DNA from: Labyrinthula sp. Ha
Lineage: Eukaryota; Sar; Bigyra; Labyrinthulida; Labyrinthulaceae
Direction of reading: 5' to 3'
DNA length: 64,000 nucleotides
Assembly (NCBI GenBank): GCA_015227615.1
Contig: JAALGZ010000006.1
Span: 930,001-994,000, forward strand
Every line of letters starts with the position of its first letter. Position 1 is the first letter of the stretch. This document shows, piece after piece, positions 1 to 13,980 of the stretch. Under the pieces are notes generated by a model. That model ran no database searches, was not told the DNA's origin, and saw nothing but the letters and a program-made list of their open reading frames with translations. A program made the position numbers and the translations under genes.

Positions 1-283
1 GAAGATCTTGCTGGATACTTCTGGAGGGCAGAAAGGAGCTTACGCCGTTTTTGACTGCAACTACGAAACTAAGGACGGAAGACCAACTGACGGAGTTTTT
101 TTCATTAAGTATGTTCCAGATACATTGAAAGTAAAGGAAAAGATGCTTTACGGATCAAGTACCCAGCAGTTTTTGGGAGAGCTTGGAGGTGCATTCAAGT
201 ACATTTGGGAATGTTCATCTGCGGGTGAGTTAAGTGCTGTTACTGACATTGCTGCATTTATTACCGAGAAAGCAAAGAAATAA
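1..283 (+). CDS. ADF/cofilin-type actin-binding protein, 3' part
   Basis: The reading frame is already open at the left edge (first full codon at base 2) and ends with TAA at 281-283, so about 93 C-terminal residues are visible and the start lies outside the window. The piece carries the second half of an ADF-homology domain: the strand ending DGVFFIKY, then PDTLKVKEKMLYGSS, which corresponds to the PDTAxVKxKMLYASS block of cofilins that begins the long actin-binding helix. A C-terminal helix ending EKAKK follows. Cofilins bind ADP-actin and sever or depolymerise filaments in the cytoplasm. No intron is needed in the visible part. Coactosin and twinfilin share the fold, but the PDT/KMLY block favours ADF/cofilin. 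Confidence 0.8.
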   Translation, partial: KILLDTSGGQKGAYAVFDCNYETKDGRPTDGVFFIKYVPDTLKVKEKMLYGSSTQQFLGELGGAFKYIWECSSAGELSAVTDIAAFITEKAKK

Positions 284-1632
284 GTATCAGATTCTTCAGT
301 ATGACTTTATGCAAAATAAATTTAAGTGATACTGAGCTTCAAAAGGCTACATTTTTTTTCAGCTTGTTTTGAAGTTAATAACATATACCTCTAAAGTTCA
401 TGAAACGAGAAAACCATTTTGTAATGATCAAAGTAGCTCTTCGTAATTTGCATTTGGTTCATAGTGAAATGGACTTGATGTTGAACTTTAGGAATAAAAG
501 TTACATGAGATCCTTCTTGGACGAATTTTTCATAAAAGTAATATAAGTAAATAATATGGCAACGAAATTTACTTAATAGCGGCTAATTAGCTAGAATAAA
601 GAGAAGATTTGTTATCCAAGGGGTGAAAATATAGGGTAGAAACTCTGTTGCATTTCGCTGTACATAATAAGAAAAATATCTTCGACGCAATACTTATGAA
701 AGCAAAACCTAGTGAAAGAATTTTTGTCAAAATATTTCTTTTGGTTATTATATTTTATTATTATGACCGAGCATAGTATTATGATCTTAAAGTACAGATA
801 TAACCATGTAAATCTTATTATTTTTATTCTTTCTGGTGTGAAAAGGTATGGAGTTAATTAGGAAATGCCATCTGCTATTACCAGCATTTTCCTCTTAATT
901 TTGTAAATTTAGAAAGAAAACGTATGGAGTATATTAACTTAATTTCCCGTACGTAATTTGAAAGTTGATTAAGTATATCCTAAGTATTTTACTGAAGTTT
1001 AAATATGTTTCTGTGTGGCAGCAGACTATGGGCACGCACCTGTAGAGTCTTAAGTTAGCAGTCATATAGATAAGAATCTTCTATGATCCAATTATTCATA
1101 TTTTCATTCTGATTCTTATTAAGAATTATTGTATTTTTCTTCTTTGTAGAAGATTCTGAGTTTACTCGGAGTATCCAAAACCAATAAGCTAGTTTGTGAA
1201 GTACCAATAATTATCAGTAAGAAAATATGATGAAAAAGACTAGCAAGAAATGATGAATAACTAAAAAAACAATCCCTAGTCTCGAATTATATTTGTGTAG
1301 GTGAAGATGCACTCGTTCTAGCTATTGTCCTAGAAGGTTTATAGTAACACTTGCATATTAAATATGAGCCAGATTTTTTTTTAATTTGCCTGAACTAGGT
1401 TAGAAGAATTACTCGAGCCACAGAATTTTGCTCTATGGTTCTGTTAGTATAATAGAGGGCTCAGACCAAACTAAGTAATATATATATATAAGGATCGAAA
1501 ATAAAAAAAAGCAATGTATGAGTACTGGAAGTAGGGATCGGAATTGATTTTTTAATAATTTGCGATTAAAAATGTTGCCTATATTTTTCTTATTACTTAA
1601 TTCTGATAAATCACCAAACATTTTGCTTGATT
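284..1632. other. Non-coding AT-rich stretch
   Basis: This is the 3' flank of the cofilin gene. No reading frame with protein-like content, RNA gene or long repeat was seen. A short TA run lies near 1478-1490. Confidence 0.5.
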
Positions 1633-1753
1633 ATTGATAATCAATTGATCATCAATATGAAATTGGGCCACACAGTCTGGTTCAAGCACTCAAGAAAACT
1701 ATATATGATTTCGCCGCCGTATGAAACTCTTCAAAATACGGGTCATATGACCC
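1633..1753. repeat. Palindromic repeat, copy 1
   Basis: A 24-bp near-palindrome (1633-1656, core ATCAATTGAT) is followed 83 bp later by the perfect 14-bp palindrome GGGTCATATGACCC (1740-1753). The same two palindromes recur at 30370-30564 in the opposite relative order. This suggests a dispersed element with palindromic ends. It lies just left of the MULE relic and might be part of its terminus, but this was not shown. Confidence 0.4.
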
Positions 1754-1929
1754 TGCTGCAGCCAATTACTGGGTTTCTTCCAGGCCATATGACTTTCTTG
1801 TATGAATTTTCATAGGGTGCATAAATAAAATATGCTTTCAGGGACCGTTCGGCCCAAATTTGAGAAATATAAAAAGGAAAATGACACAAAACCAAAAGGG
1901 CACGAACATCCCCAAAGTAGAAGAAAAAC

Positions 1930-3790
1930 ACCTCCAACTATAGACCCAAAAGATTCCATTCGCTGAGTAAACTGTATTCAGAGGTCCCACAACAAAATCT
2001 ATGTTTGAGCAACTTCAGAGCGTTGTTGCAAACAGATTTAGCTCTTGCTAAGTTCATCCTCCAAATCATGAGCCCAAAACACGTTGGACACGATGCAAAA
2101 CTAGATCCAGATGAAAGAAGATTTCTTTGAAACTTAGAAGAAAACGAGTTCGCAATGTTAAAGCATTTAGATGCGGCTGGCACATAGTTAGCAAGTATTG
2201 AAGTGGCATTAAATCCCTAGTTTTCAATTGTAGATTGCAAGAAATCCTTAACTGAACCTGAACTAAGAAGGTGCAGAAAAGGAAAACTCTGAAGACAAAA
2301 ACCTACATATTTTAATTAAGACATGTAAAAATATTTTCAAGAAGGAGCAACGAATGATATGTGCTTTGGAAAAAAAGGCCGGTGAATGCTTAGGCTTAAT
2401 GTAGTAAGTTCTTAGACTGAGCTACAAAAACAACTAATTTTTCCATGCTTTAATTCAGTGCAGGTCGATTCAACTCATAGGCTCTTTAAGTACATCTTCA
2501 TGTCGATGTTTCCCGTGGGTGTTGACTTCTTCATGAAAATAGTCTATTTCGGTTGCATTCTAATGCAAATAAAAAATATTTTGGATGTGGCACGAGGCCT
2601 TACTAACCTTGTACTCAAGAAGATGAAAGTAAACATGCCCGATGGGTCACTAGCTCTGGCGAAGTAAGTTTAAGATCTTAGATCGGTCCATGTTCGATAA
2701 GTGAAGCAGCTTTCATCTTCTTTTGTTTCTGCCAAAAAAGGACTTGAGGGGGGATTCAAATATTTCATGGATTCCCTTAACAAATTAGTACGTGAAGACT
2801 TAGATAGTTAAGGTCGATTTGATGAGGAGATGGATAAAATGGTGGAGAATTTTTCAACATATTGAGCAGCAAACGTACCTAAAAACATTAAAAAAGATAA
2901 AATGATCAAATGTTGGAGTTTTGTTAAGGGATACTTAACAGGTGGGCGCATTCTCACTCAATGTGTTGAAGTGTTTCATTCCAAGTTCAAAGGAAGAGGT
3001 AACTCTCTCTGAACTAAAAATGATGGAGCCTTGATTAGTTACTCACCGACGATGACAATCAAGTGCAAGACTACACTAGTTCAATCTTGAAAAAGCCAAA
3101 AAAGTTGTCATTGATGAAAGATGAAGTTTCCTAAGAACTTTCTAAGTTGTTGACAACAGAGTTGTGGAGGGTACATTCTTGTTCTATGTCATCAGATTGG
3201 GAAGACAAGACCTACTTGGTGATGGAAAAGGTTAACCGTGAGTCTTCCAATCTTGGGTTGGTGATCGACATGAACGTTGAATTTTTCTTTCCACGATTTA
3301 CATGCGTTTGTTGTACTATTTCCAACTTACCGTGTAGACATTTTGTACGTGTGTGCAACAAATTAGAGATAGAATATATCAAAAATACCTAATTGCTTTC
3401 TAGGTGGAGTTTTGAGAGGCATCTATTTTTCGATCTTGCTGTAAAGGAACTACAGCGTGTAGATGCATCCAAAGATAGTGCTATGCATTTCAATGTAAAT
3501 GTACCCAACTTCAGCTATATTTATAACCCGGGGAAACCAGGTTCGAGGTAGTGGATGTTGCTATTTGCTTGTAACATGCTATGTGATGAAACTCGCCACA
3601 TGACTAATGAGGGTTGGGGAAAGGCGTATCCAATTGTCATTAGGATGATAGACCCCCTGAGACAAAACGTCACTAGAAACATTTCTTATGTGGATAGGTC
3701 CCTTTCCCAGCATTTTGGATGGACAATTCCATCTCCAAGGGAAAGGAGGTGAAGAGGAAAGGAAGTACTGAAAGGAATCAGAGTATACTC
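1930..3790 (+). mobile_element. MULE (Mutator-like) DNA transposon relic
   Basis: Several plus-strand fragments read as a Mutator-family transposase in the right order. Near 2460-2490 the peptide VDSTHRLFKY matches the MULE DDE-domain start (D-x-T-H). PDGSLALAK ends near 2667 and matches the 'TDGSLALAKA' block. A helical stretch follows around 2760-2990. Near 3300-3350, CVCCTISNLPCRHF is a SWIM zinc-finger pattern (CxC...CxH). Further tail-like coding runs to about 3750. The fragments are split by several stop codons and frame changes, so the copy is dead. No terminal inverted repeats were located, so both ends are approximate. Confidence 0.65.
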
Positions 3791-6700
3791 AACTTAAGTA
3801 ACTAAGTAACTTTTCTTACATACTCAGATACTTAGCCTCAAAGTGGAGGGTTTTCCAACTGTACTTATTCCCCAGCCTCTTCCTCATCATCTTTCCAAGT
3901 CTCAGCAATGTTTTTTTTTTCATGCCCATTTCTTTAATAACTTTTGAACTACATTGGAATGAAATAACCTCAAGATTTTTTCAGGTACTTTGGCTTAGAA
4001 TAATCATTTGGATGTTTATTTTATTTGTTTAAAATGTAAGAGTTCAAAAATAATTTATCCCATCCAAGTACTTCAAAGTGTCTAAAATTAATTTACTAAG
4101 AATTCTCTTGATACGGATCTAAGCAACAAGAAAAATCACCCCCCCTTTATATCCAACACAAGCGGCAGTTTTTTCTTGGAAAAGGCTAGCCCTTGCCCCA
4201 TTGCCTTACACCAATTCAAAAAAAACTTCCTTTAAATGGAATAATCTAATGTTTTCTATGTTTCATGTATTTTTCTTGCAACATGCTATTTGAGTAAATA
4301 AACTATGAAAATTTTTCTCTTGTCTTCCGCTAAAAGATAAGACCTTCAGATTGTAAACTATTTGAATTCAGTGGTAGAAATATAATCCATCAAGGAATTT
4401 GTTTTCAAAGACATAATCTTTCGTGTTCAATGCATGCAAATCCATCTCTCGTATTCTTTCTATAAGTGGCTCAAAAGAAAGTGTATTACTTGAATGTAAG
4501 TGAATAATCCATTTAATTACGTTTTTGATTTTATTTTTTGCTAGTTTTTGATCATTAAATTTTGGGTAATTAGATTATCCAATAATATCACTCATCCAAT
4601 TAGATTAAAGTAACCTTGTAAGAGCTAGCCACGAATATAACAGATCCTCAAAGCATTTATCAAATAATAATTGACAATGTTTATCAACTTGAATTATAAA
4701 CTAGAAATTAAACCTTAAAGTAAATAGTAGCCATGGAGCCATTTCAAGCTTGGCACAGAGAAACATATTATATACTCAATAACAAACGTTAACTCCGTTA
4801 ATGGTCCCCACCATAATATGTCTTGAGCTTGGTCAAACGAGGAGGAGTTTGAGAGCAAAACCTACTCTCTGAACTGCGATAAGATTTAGTAGAGTTTTTA
4901 TTTCAGTTCCAACAGCGTAATCAATTTTCACTTTTAACATAAAAAACAGTTTTTGCACTTTTTTTGATTGGAACAACTTGAATTATTATGTAGCGTGACT
5001 AAATGGTAGATAGAACAAGATTTTTTGCTCTGTGAATTTTGCCCTCTACCGAATCTTGGCTGCTTAATTGAAATTTCTTGCAAATTTTATTTATCTAAAT
5101 ATACCTTCGATCTAATAATAATGAGTGTATAATTACTCAGATGAAATTTTTCATATTGAGAAGAATCTTTTCTTAAGCAGTTTTTTCTAGCATGTATATT
5201 CTAATGCTGACTGTAAGGCACTCTCAAAGGATGAACTAAAAGCAATTCTTTTCCTTAATAATTACTTGTGATTGAACGTGATGAAAATTTTCAAATCATT
5301 TCTAATAGAATAATGTAATAGAGTTTATTAAATGAGGAAGCAGGCGATATAAATTTTCTACTCCTTTCAAAAAGCTTTCATGATTCATGCTTTAGACTGT
5401 ACAAAAAACTTGCTTTGCATCAAGTTGTCTACAGTATGAAGCAGCTCATCTAGCTTACACTATTCTATAAAAAACAGTCTTAACGTTTTTTGGCTTTTTA
5501 ATTTTGTTGTAGAGTAAGTATCAAGTAAGAATTACAACACAAACATTGTAGATGCAGTGTTATAGTGGGTCATGCTTCCAAGGACGGGCATAACCTAGGT
5601 ACAAATTTAACTTTTAGAGTATTTGAAGTGTGATGCCTAAATAAATAGATAAAAATTCAAAGTAATTTTATTTCTCGTTGATTTACTCCATTTATTTACA
5701 TCATAATGCACCTTGCTGATATATTGGACTTAATCTCTAGAGCTGAAAAACTGAATTTCTCAAGGCATTAACGTTACCTTAATGTTATAGGTACTTGTAG
5801 CGCTCTAAATTCAAAAGAACAAAACAAAATTAAATTATATCTTAGAAAATGTAAATTATTTAAGATCTATATTTTTTAAACTATTCTAAATTGCACGAAA
5901 TAACTAAGTCTATATTTATTCCAAAAGTCCAACCCAAAGCCATGACTAATATTCTAATGGGGTTTACTAGGTATCATTGAGCTGCCCCGTCCAATATATA
6001 GCTTACCATTAGTATTTGTAGGCACTTTTATAATACGTTTAGTTTAACACATATTAGGAACTCTATTTTATAAATAGTTATGAATATCATAAAGCCCAAA
6101 TCTGATAGTATGCTTTGGAAATTGAGAAGGTATTACTCTACGTGATAAATCAGGCAATTGTATGGAAAACTAATAACTTAGGTGCCTATTTCTTATATGC
6201 AACCCCTTATTCTAAGTTTTTTTTTGGTCATTCTTCTCTGAACTACCGAGGCAAACTAGAATAGGACCAAACTATAATTCAGTTCATACCGCTGGTCTGA
6301 TTCAGCATCGGATACTCTAATTTCTTGATAAATTGTGCACTAGTCGCCTAACATATCGCTATCAGATTTTTATTGTCCGTTCTCTTATAATTTGTATCGG
6401 CTATAATGCTTAATCTATTTTATGCGGCCCTTGTAATTTTTCTCGATTGATATGAAGATAACAGCAACCTATCCCCTGCGTTCCTAGCACCGCTCTACTG
6501 AGGCTTCCTCTTCACGAAATGTTGCAAGGTAAGCCACAGAGTTCACGAATATGACGGAACGACGACTTTGGCCTTCTTGAAACCCATGTATTATCGTCCT
6601 CCACAGAAAGTGTTAAGATGTTGAGCATGATAACGCTAGAGATGACGCACATATTTTCACTGTTAGGTTTATTATAGTTTAGGTACTGACTTAAGCAATA

Positions 6701-9700
6701 CAGCCTCTTATATCCTTTTCATAACAAACTGCTTTGCAATTGATAATTTTGAATTTTTATCTGTCCTATATACCCTGAATGCTGGATCTATTTTAGAGAG
6801 GTGTAATATGCGACACAAATTCTATAGCCATTTTATATACGCGTGTATGATATAGGATGTTAAGTAGTTGAATACTCTATGATCCGTATTCTGAAGATAT
6901 TTAGTTAGAACAAAAAAATAAAATATGCACAATTTATAGAATTATTCCACAGTATTAATCATTCTTATTTCTTAAGACTTAAAATTAAACTAAAATGTAA
7001 TATTTAATTATGTCGGAAACGTTGTATGATCCAGAATATATTTTATAGCCAATATATTCAATTGAAAATTCTTTCATATAAGTTAATATTTAAGAGAGAA
7101 TAATTGTTTAAATCTTAAATAGGATAGTCAATCTATTGAAGTTTCCTTTACACTTTATAGACTTCTTGTTTTTAGGAAGACCATCAACTATTCTTCACTA
7201 GAGCAGTCATATCAGTCCTTCAACAAAATAAATTACAGATACATAAACACTAGTTTCTTCTAATAAGATGACAGCAAAATTGTTTCTGTCTTAAATCTTA
7301 AGTGCAGTTTACCACAAGATTTTATACATATATGCAATTTAGTTTGCAAAAACTATTATATTTCCCTGCAAGAGTGAGACATGACGATTAGTGCATTACA
7401 AATGACTAGGTTCGATTCATTCTTCTGAAACGTCCACTTGGATTAGCGATAAATTAAATAATTTAGGAAAGAGACATCTAATTTGTTAACAGATTTTTTA
7501 AATTCTTTGTAGCTATTTGAATTTGTTTCCGGGGAAAACATATATGTTGCTCTGTTGATGATGCAGATTTGATACTTATGACCTTAGTTGATAGCATCTT
7601 CCATATCGTTGAGCTATTGAATTTTAAAACAAACTTTGACTAGGATCAAGTACTCAATACAATAGATAGTAAAAACCAATAAAAATTCACCGACTTGCTT
7701 TAATTTAAAGTTTAGTTCTCGCGTTTCTTAAATTTATTTTTTTCAGCATATGGATTATGCAGTATTTTGTTAGTTTACACTCGATGCTACCCACGTGTGT
7801 ATAGTAAATACCAAACTTATCAATATAATTCCCAAACTCTTTGAATTTTATCTAATGTACTCTATTTTTAATGAGGCCTGCTAGTAGTATTAAATTAATT
7901 TATAGTATCCCAGCTTGCTACATGCAAAGGCGGTCAATTCCTCCGGTGGCTAGATTTCTGTTTGACCTCGGGGCTTGAGACGCTCCAGATAAGGTATATG
8001 GAGTCGAATAGGTTTTGGTTATTCATAGGAACATTTCAACCAGTAAATTATGTAAGGAATGAAAGCAAAGTGATGAAAATGGTTTAGCGTTTTTCTTGCC
8101 TGTTGATCATGTACCATGAAGGTGGTCGCATGACCCGCACAACTTCAGTATCATCGTGAGAATGATGCCTTAGCAGAAACTTTTCTTCAAGAAAATTGAT
8201 AAAAGCTGAAAGGCTTAAGTATTTCCAAACTATTATTTTTATATATATATTTGGGTGTATCACTTATAGGCGTGTCAATGCTACCAGATATGGTTCTTGC
8301 GTTAACGTTATCTATTTTTATACTTTTAGGGCTGTTTCTTGGTTTGGAAGTCATCTTCTGTTTCTTTCAGAATTTTTACTATATTTTCCCCATGTGCTTC
8401 ATATTAACTTATATTGATTCCCAGTCCCCATTTTGCTATTTTCTCAAATAGCTTGAAGTTCTCTAAATTTTAAAAGAGAGGTGAAAGTAACAATCTTGTG
8501 CAGATATTCTGCTTCACGTTGGATTTTGATGAGTCTTATTGGGTGGAATTGTATTACTATTCTGCTGCAGGTCTTGATCTCTTTATCTTATTTAGGAAAG
8601 GGTTTCTAATATCAAGAATATGCCCAGAAGTACTTCCAAATACTTAAAGGAGGCTACTTTCATATTTTGAATAGATTCATTTGGATCATTGACATCCTTT
8701 ACATCAGCAGTACTATTACTCTCTCTTCATATGTGCCTGTACTGTGGGTGAAACTTTTTTTATACCTCCCAATTGCAGAATTTGGGTCTTTTGTAACGTA
8801 TGAAATCACGATTCTTGTGGTATATATATCACAATATTCAAGATAAAACTCCCTTGCTAGTTTATTAATATATGTCGATAGGTAAGTTTTATTTGATTTT
8901 ATCATTTTGTACCTGGGTTATCTTTGTTTTTTCGAAAATATACACATAATTGAGCTATTCGTTAAAGTATGATGACATATGGTACAAGTTCATCGAACCG
9001 TGTTTCTTATTTGAACCACTCAACAGGATGATCCAAAAAATCCAGCGGTTTAACTCTCTCTTTGCTAAATTTGATTTCATCTATAGTGTAATGCTGACAT
9101 AGAACCACGATAATTTTCGAAACTAAGATGATATCGCTTTCCAAGAGAGAGGCCCTGCATAATAGCTCTGTCTAGACCCACACACTTAAGGCGCTGTTTG
9201 CATTTTGACTGCTACACCTAATTATTCTATGCGTATAAGTTTTTTTCTTTCTTTCTTTAGGATAGTTTTATCCCTTAGTGTCACTTACTTAAAGTTTTAG
9301 ATGTATATAGCAAAGACTTTACTGAAAGACACAAAAATAGCCCGAAGTATTATATCTTCAACGTTGATTGTTGTATGATTTTTTTTGAAAACTTCTATTT
9401 TTTTCTAAGAGTGTCTTTTCAGTTATATACATATGTTGGAACAATGTTAGTTTTTCGATCAATGACTGCAGGCTTTTGCTTATAAGTTTCCTGAGAGCCT
9501 GGAACATGTCAACCAGAACTTTGATTAACCGATTAGTACTTGAATCTTCTTGTTCTTTTAAAGGTTTTTGAAAGCGAAAAACCTTGCTATTACAGAGTTT
9601 CTTATTTCTCTCCCCAAGATTGTGAACTCTAAGAGCGTATATTACTCTTCAGGCGGATGTTAAAAACATATCTGAGTTTTTGTGAATTTCATTTTGAACT

Positions 9701-12347
9701 CCATCCTCTCTTCTCATCTAATTATTTATAATGTTTTGAAACATATCTTGATCGCCTCTGCAGATATCACCTAGGTAATTATTTTTGTTTTGTTTCTAGA
9801 GTTATGTAATCCAGCTACAAGAAAAGAATTTATTTCTCATCTTTTAGAGTGCTTTGAACTTGTTACTGGTTTTCCTGGGGTGAAATTATATGTTTTTACC
9901 TAATATGGTGTGCTTCTCTACATTACTTGCATTCTTGTATGTATATCTTTTTTTTTATGTATATTTGCTTACATCTGATAAACAATTTTTATTCTCTTCT
10001 TGTTTTGAGATATACTGTCAATGTCAATGCTGAACTGCAACTGTTACTACAACAGGTTGATGGAATTATTTTGGTCTTTCAACCCTGAATTGGGGTTGTA
10101 TCAAGAAATATCTCTTACTTTCTTGTACCCATTGTATCCAGTTTTCTCTTGGGTTACTTGGGTCTAGAATTAATAACGACCTCAACTTATAATTTACTAT
10201 TTACGGATTAGAGCTCATGAAGTGAAGTATTGTAGTCGAGGCATGGTTTAAGAGTAGGGGCGTGGTCGAGGCGAGAAATTTGATTGAAAACGTAAATCCA
10301 TGCGCTCAACACACGCACATTACATTGGGACCAAGGCATTTTTCAATTGTTGCGGCCAGTTTCCATTGATTTTGAATAAAGTTCTTCGAATATGCGAGAT
10401 TCCTCTTTACCACATTCACATGGCTAATGGCTATCGCTCATATCCCCCATTAAGGCAACGCTACAATGATTCACTCTATTAACATGAGGTTGCAAGAAAA
10501 TTCATTGCTGCCTCGATCTCCTTATTAATAGATCAGAATTTGTCATTACCGACAAGAATTTGGCATTATAACCTCTCAACCCGCTTTCAGTATGGAGGTG
10601 CATAATCCTTGTCTTTACAGCAGTTCTTCTGTGAAAATTCACGTTACAGGTAAATCGTGTTCATTGATTCACAACTGCTAGGTCTTATTTCTCTTGGCCG
10701 TCATTCTTGCAGCCAGCCTCTATACTACGACTTTAATAAGTCTTGCAAGGCCCTGCAGTGCTCTGGATCTAAGATCGCTCTCGTTCTTCATTGATCTTGT
10801 TGCAGTTCATTACGAGAAACATGGCTGTATTCGCTTAAATAGTTCAATATAGCTCATTCTCTTCTTTTTTCAGGTTTATGGTTATTCATTAGAATTATAA
10901 GTGCGTTTAGATTCCCAGGTGGTCATGTTTCTTATTTTTTGTTCCCTCACTGTTCTTTTTTGTTTATTCAAGAGTTTTTTACCATTCCTAGTTTGTTAGT
11001 GAGTAGAAAATATATTTTCTAATCCTTTGCTTCTAATCTCTTGAATAGCATGTATTATGGTTACATTTTCTATTCTTGTTACTAGCCTTACGAAGATCTT
11101 GTTTGTGGTGTTTGTAGTCCATTAGCGAAGTTAGTAGTAAAATGTCTGCATAATCTTTGATGCTAAATGAGCCACAGTTTTTACAGCTCGTATATCCAAT
11201 TGACCCAAGCATTAACTTCGTCTATTAGCACCAAAATGATATCGGATTGATTTTCATCAGTAAATTCTTTTTCAATTTTTCCTGAATTTTCTTCTACAGT
11301 TGTGGACCATGTCCAATGTGCTGGTTGTGGCTAGTAACAGTCACCTGAGTTCTCTCAACAGTGAAAGCATAAATACCCACAGATAGAATGGTTCTGAGCT
11401 CAGAGACACAACCTACGCTTCTAAAACCTTATTGCGTTATGAGGCTAGCCATACCAGTTGAACGTGCCATGGTGTGTGTTAACTACCACCTCCCTTTCTT
11501 AGCCTGATTTGCAGTTTCACTTCTACCATTGAATCTTTTGAGTTCAAATCTTTTAGCTTCATAGATAAAAAATTAATTGGAGAGGTATAAGAGAAGACCA
11601 TTTGGTTTACAGTGGTGCGTTTTCATGACTGAGAGAACTTTCGTTCAGAGACAGTACTAGTGCCAAGTCTACTTCAAGATGGTTTGCGGAGTCTTTCGAC
11701 CTGTTAGGGCGGTGTTGAAACTCATGGGAACATCTTGAAAATCCTTAGTGTGAGTTATGATAAGGAGTGGAGAATGAGTCCTTGTTGAGGACCCATATGG
11801 ACTCATGAGGAAGTTTTGGATGACTGAGTGTGTGCGAGTGAGTTACGATACCACATTGAGTAAGGGAGGAGCAATTTGTTTAGAAATTTGCTGAGTTATT
11901 CACTGAAAAACTGACTAAGAGACTGACTGACTGATAAATTTTGAGGACTGTAACTAGTATTTTTTTAAATTAATTCAGGATTTCTGAAAAACTCATTGAG
12001 GAATTACCTGAGAATTTTTGGAATACTCATTAGTTTTCTCAATTAGTCTCTCATTGAAGCAACTGAACTTTATGACTGAGCTTTCAGGATTCTCAAAACC
12101 TCATTATTTTTCAAAGTGGGTTTGAGTTTGAGGATTCTCAATTTCTCAAGAAGGTATTTTTTCCCTTTGAACTCTTAGTCTTGATAGTTGAAATTTGCTC
12201 CAAATTTGATATGTTAAGATGTTCAAATCAATGTTTTCAAGTTGCCCAAAATATAATTGAGCTGTGTCCATTTTAGCCGTTCTAATTCTCAGCGAAATCC
12301 AGCTGAAAAACTTCTCTAGAACAATTCTAGATAAACAACAAGGAGAT
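3791..12347. other. Gene desert
   Basis: About 8.5 kb of AT-rich DNA. No intact gene, tRNA or rRNA was recognised. Only open frames of about 60-70 codons occur, which are expected by chance at this base composition. The degenerate tract at 11750-12160 is listed separately. Eroded mobile elements probably make up part of it, but none could be assigned with confidence. Confidence 0.45.
11750..12160. repeat. Degenerate TGAG/CTCA and GACT-rich tract
   Basis: Short words such as GACTGACT, ACTGA, TGAG, CTCATT and TCTCAA recur irregularly over about 400 bp just upstream of the beta-helix/TPR gene. There is no clean period. It looks like an eroded simple repeat. A milder patch of similar words (TGAGAATTCTCA) lies near 29760. 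Confidence 0.3.
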
Positions 12348-13723
12348 ATGAGTAATCAACCACCAACAAGTGAAGAATTGGCAAAGGATCGCAAAGATTA
12401 TTATGATAAGTGGCATAAATTTACTGAAGAAGAGACCATAAAAGCTGAACAAGAAGATAAAGAAGCAAAAGAAGAAGCTGATAAACAACTTGGGCTTGAT
12501 AAAGCAATTCATAGTGAAGCAGAGAAAAAGGACAAGTAGTAGTTTATATTCGTGTTATTCTTAGAGAAAAGTTTGCTGCTTTAAAGGAAGCTAAGAAAGA
12601 ATGGGATGAACGGAAACTAGGTGAAGCAGCAAGAAAGTACGAGATTAAGGACCTTGATGGCGTGGAAAGAGTTTTTGATTCAGTCAAACTTCATTGGAAA
12701 CCAGTTATCTATTTTAAAAACATTAAAAATAGTAAGCTTACTATTCCTGGAGAGGATAAGCTGAAGCACAAGTTAGTTAAAATCTTTGTAGAGAATTGTG
12801 ATGACTGCGAGTTTCATTTCGAGTGTCAGCTTGTTACTCATCACTTAGAAGTTGCAAATTGTAAGAATACGAAAATATATATTCTAGAAAGAATTGCAAC
12901 TATTCAACTCGATATTTGCGAAAATTTGGACATTACCTTTCATAAGAATTTTATGCACACGCAGATCAAAACTAACGAGGGAGTGCACGAGAATCACAAG
13001 TTGTCTACTATTGAAGTGAAAATTTTCCACTCTTCTGTAGAAGGTTTGAAAGTATTTTATCCTGAATATAATCTTGAACACTTTTTTGACCATGCAGACA
13101 ACGTAAAAGAAGGAGAAAAGAACGCAGATGAAGTTCAGTTTCTAACGAGATACAATACAAAAACGCAACAAATAGAAACACATAGAGTTTACAGGGATCA
13201 AGGCAGTCTTCCTGCAACTGAAGAAGATCTTGAGAATCGTGGGTTGAAACCCCAGGATGCGATGAGATCTGCAGAATTGAAAAAAGTTGGTGGAAATGAA
13301 GCCTTTAAGGAGGGAAATTATGCGCAAGCTGCAATTTTTTACACAGAGTCCATTAATATTATTGAAGACGTGCTGGAAGTTGATTCTAAATCCCAGGAGT
13401 TGTTTGAGGTGTCCATCGAAGGAAAAGATTTTGAGAAAGAATCTAAAATATATCATGTTTGTTATTCTAATCGGGCCTTCTGCTGGCAAAAGTTGGGACA
13501 TCATGATAAGGCAGAGGATGATGCTAAGAAAGCTTCTGCAATTTCGCCCAAGTATGCGAAAGCATGGTTTAGGTTAGGTCTAGCTTTACATGCTCAGAAA
13601 AAATTCTTTGATGCTGGTAAAGCGCTGCAAAAAGCACACGATTTAGAGCCTAAAAATCAGCAGATTAAACAAGCCCTCGGCTTTGCTGAAATTCAAATGC
13701 GAAAAATGATGCAAGCTAGATAA
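12348..13723 (+). CDS. Beta-helix (C-CAP/cofactor C-like) plus TPR protein
   Basis: The gene has two exons, 12348-12535 and 12565-13723, split by a 29-nt GT-AG intron, giving 448 aa. ATG 12348 follows AAGGAGAT and keeps the frame. Residues 10-90 are charged and helical. Residues about 105-245 form short beta strands with repeated N/C positions (FVENCDDCEFHF, LEVANCKN, LDICENLDITF), as in the parallel beta-helix of CAP C-terminal and tubulin cofactor C domains. Residues about 300-440 are TPR repeats (KKVGGNEAFKEGNYAQAAIFY; NRAFCWQKLGHHDKAEDDA; AKAWFRLGLALHAQKKFFDAG) of the co-chaperone type. A cytosolic adaptor or co-chaperone role, perhaps linked to actin or tubulin, is inferred from the domains. 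The aspartic protease starts 257 bp downstream on the same strand. Confidence 0.75.
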
Positions 13724-13980
13724 AACTTAAATTTTCACAATTAGATACCTTCACACTCACTGCTCAGTTACTTCCATAACTTTGAGCTTAATCATATATT
13801 ACTTTGAACCTGGTTAGTTATTAGAAGCAACAGGTTACAGGTTTCTGCTTTGTTAGTTCCAATTTCTTATAGTAATGCAATATTTAAATTAGTAAACAAT
13901 ACAATTGCCCAAAAATAAAAAGCAAAACTATCGAAGAATAAGAAGATAGTATCTAAAACTCAAGGGTCACATCATTCGTC

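Noticed and set aside
7409-7418. GGTTCGATTC, a tRNA B-box-like sequence
   Set aside because: The T-stem does not pair, and no A-box or acceptor stem lies at the right distance.
9690-9800. Minus-strand scrap (GDICRGDQDMFQNIIN) faintly like the reverse transcriptase of an LTR element
   Set aside because: Too short, with a poor match to the YVDD region and no supporting neighbours or terminal repeats.
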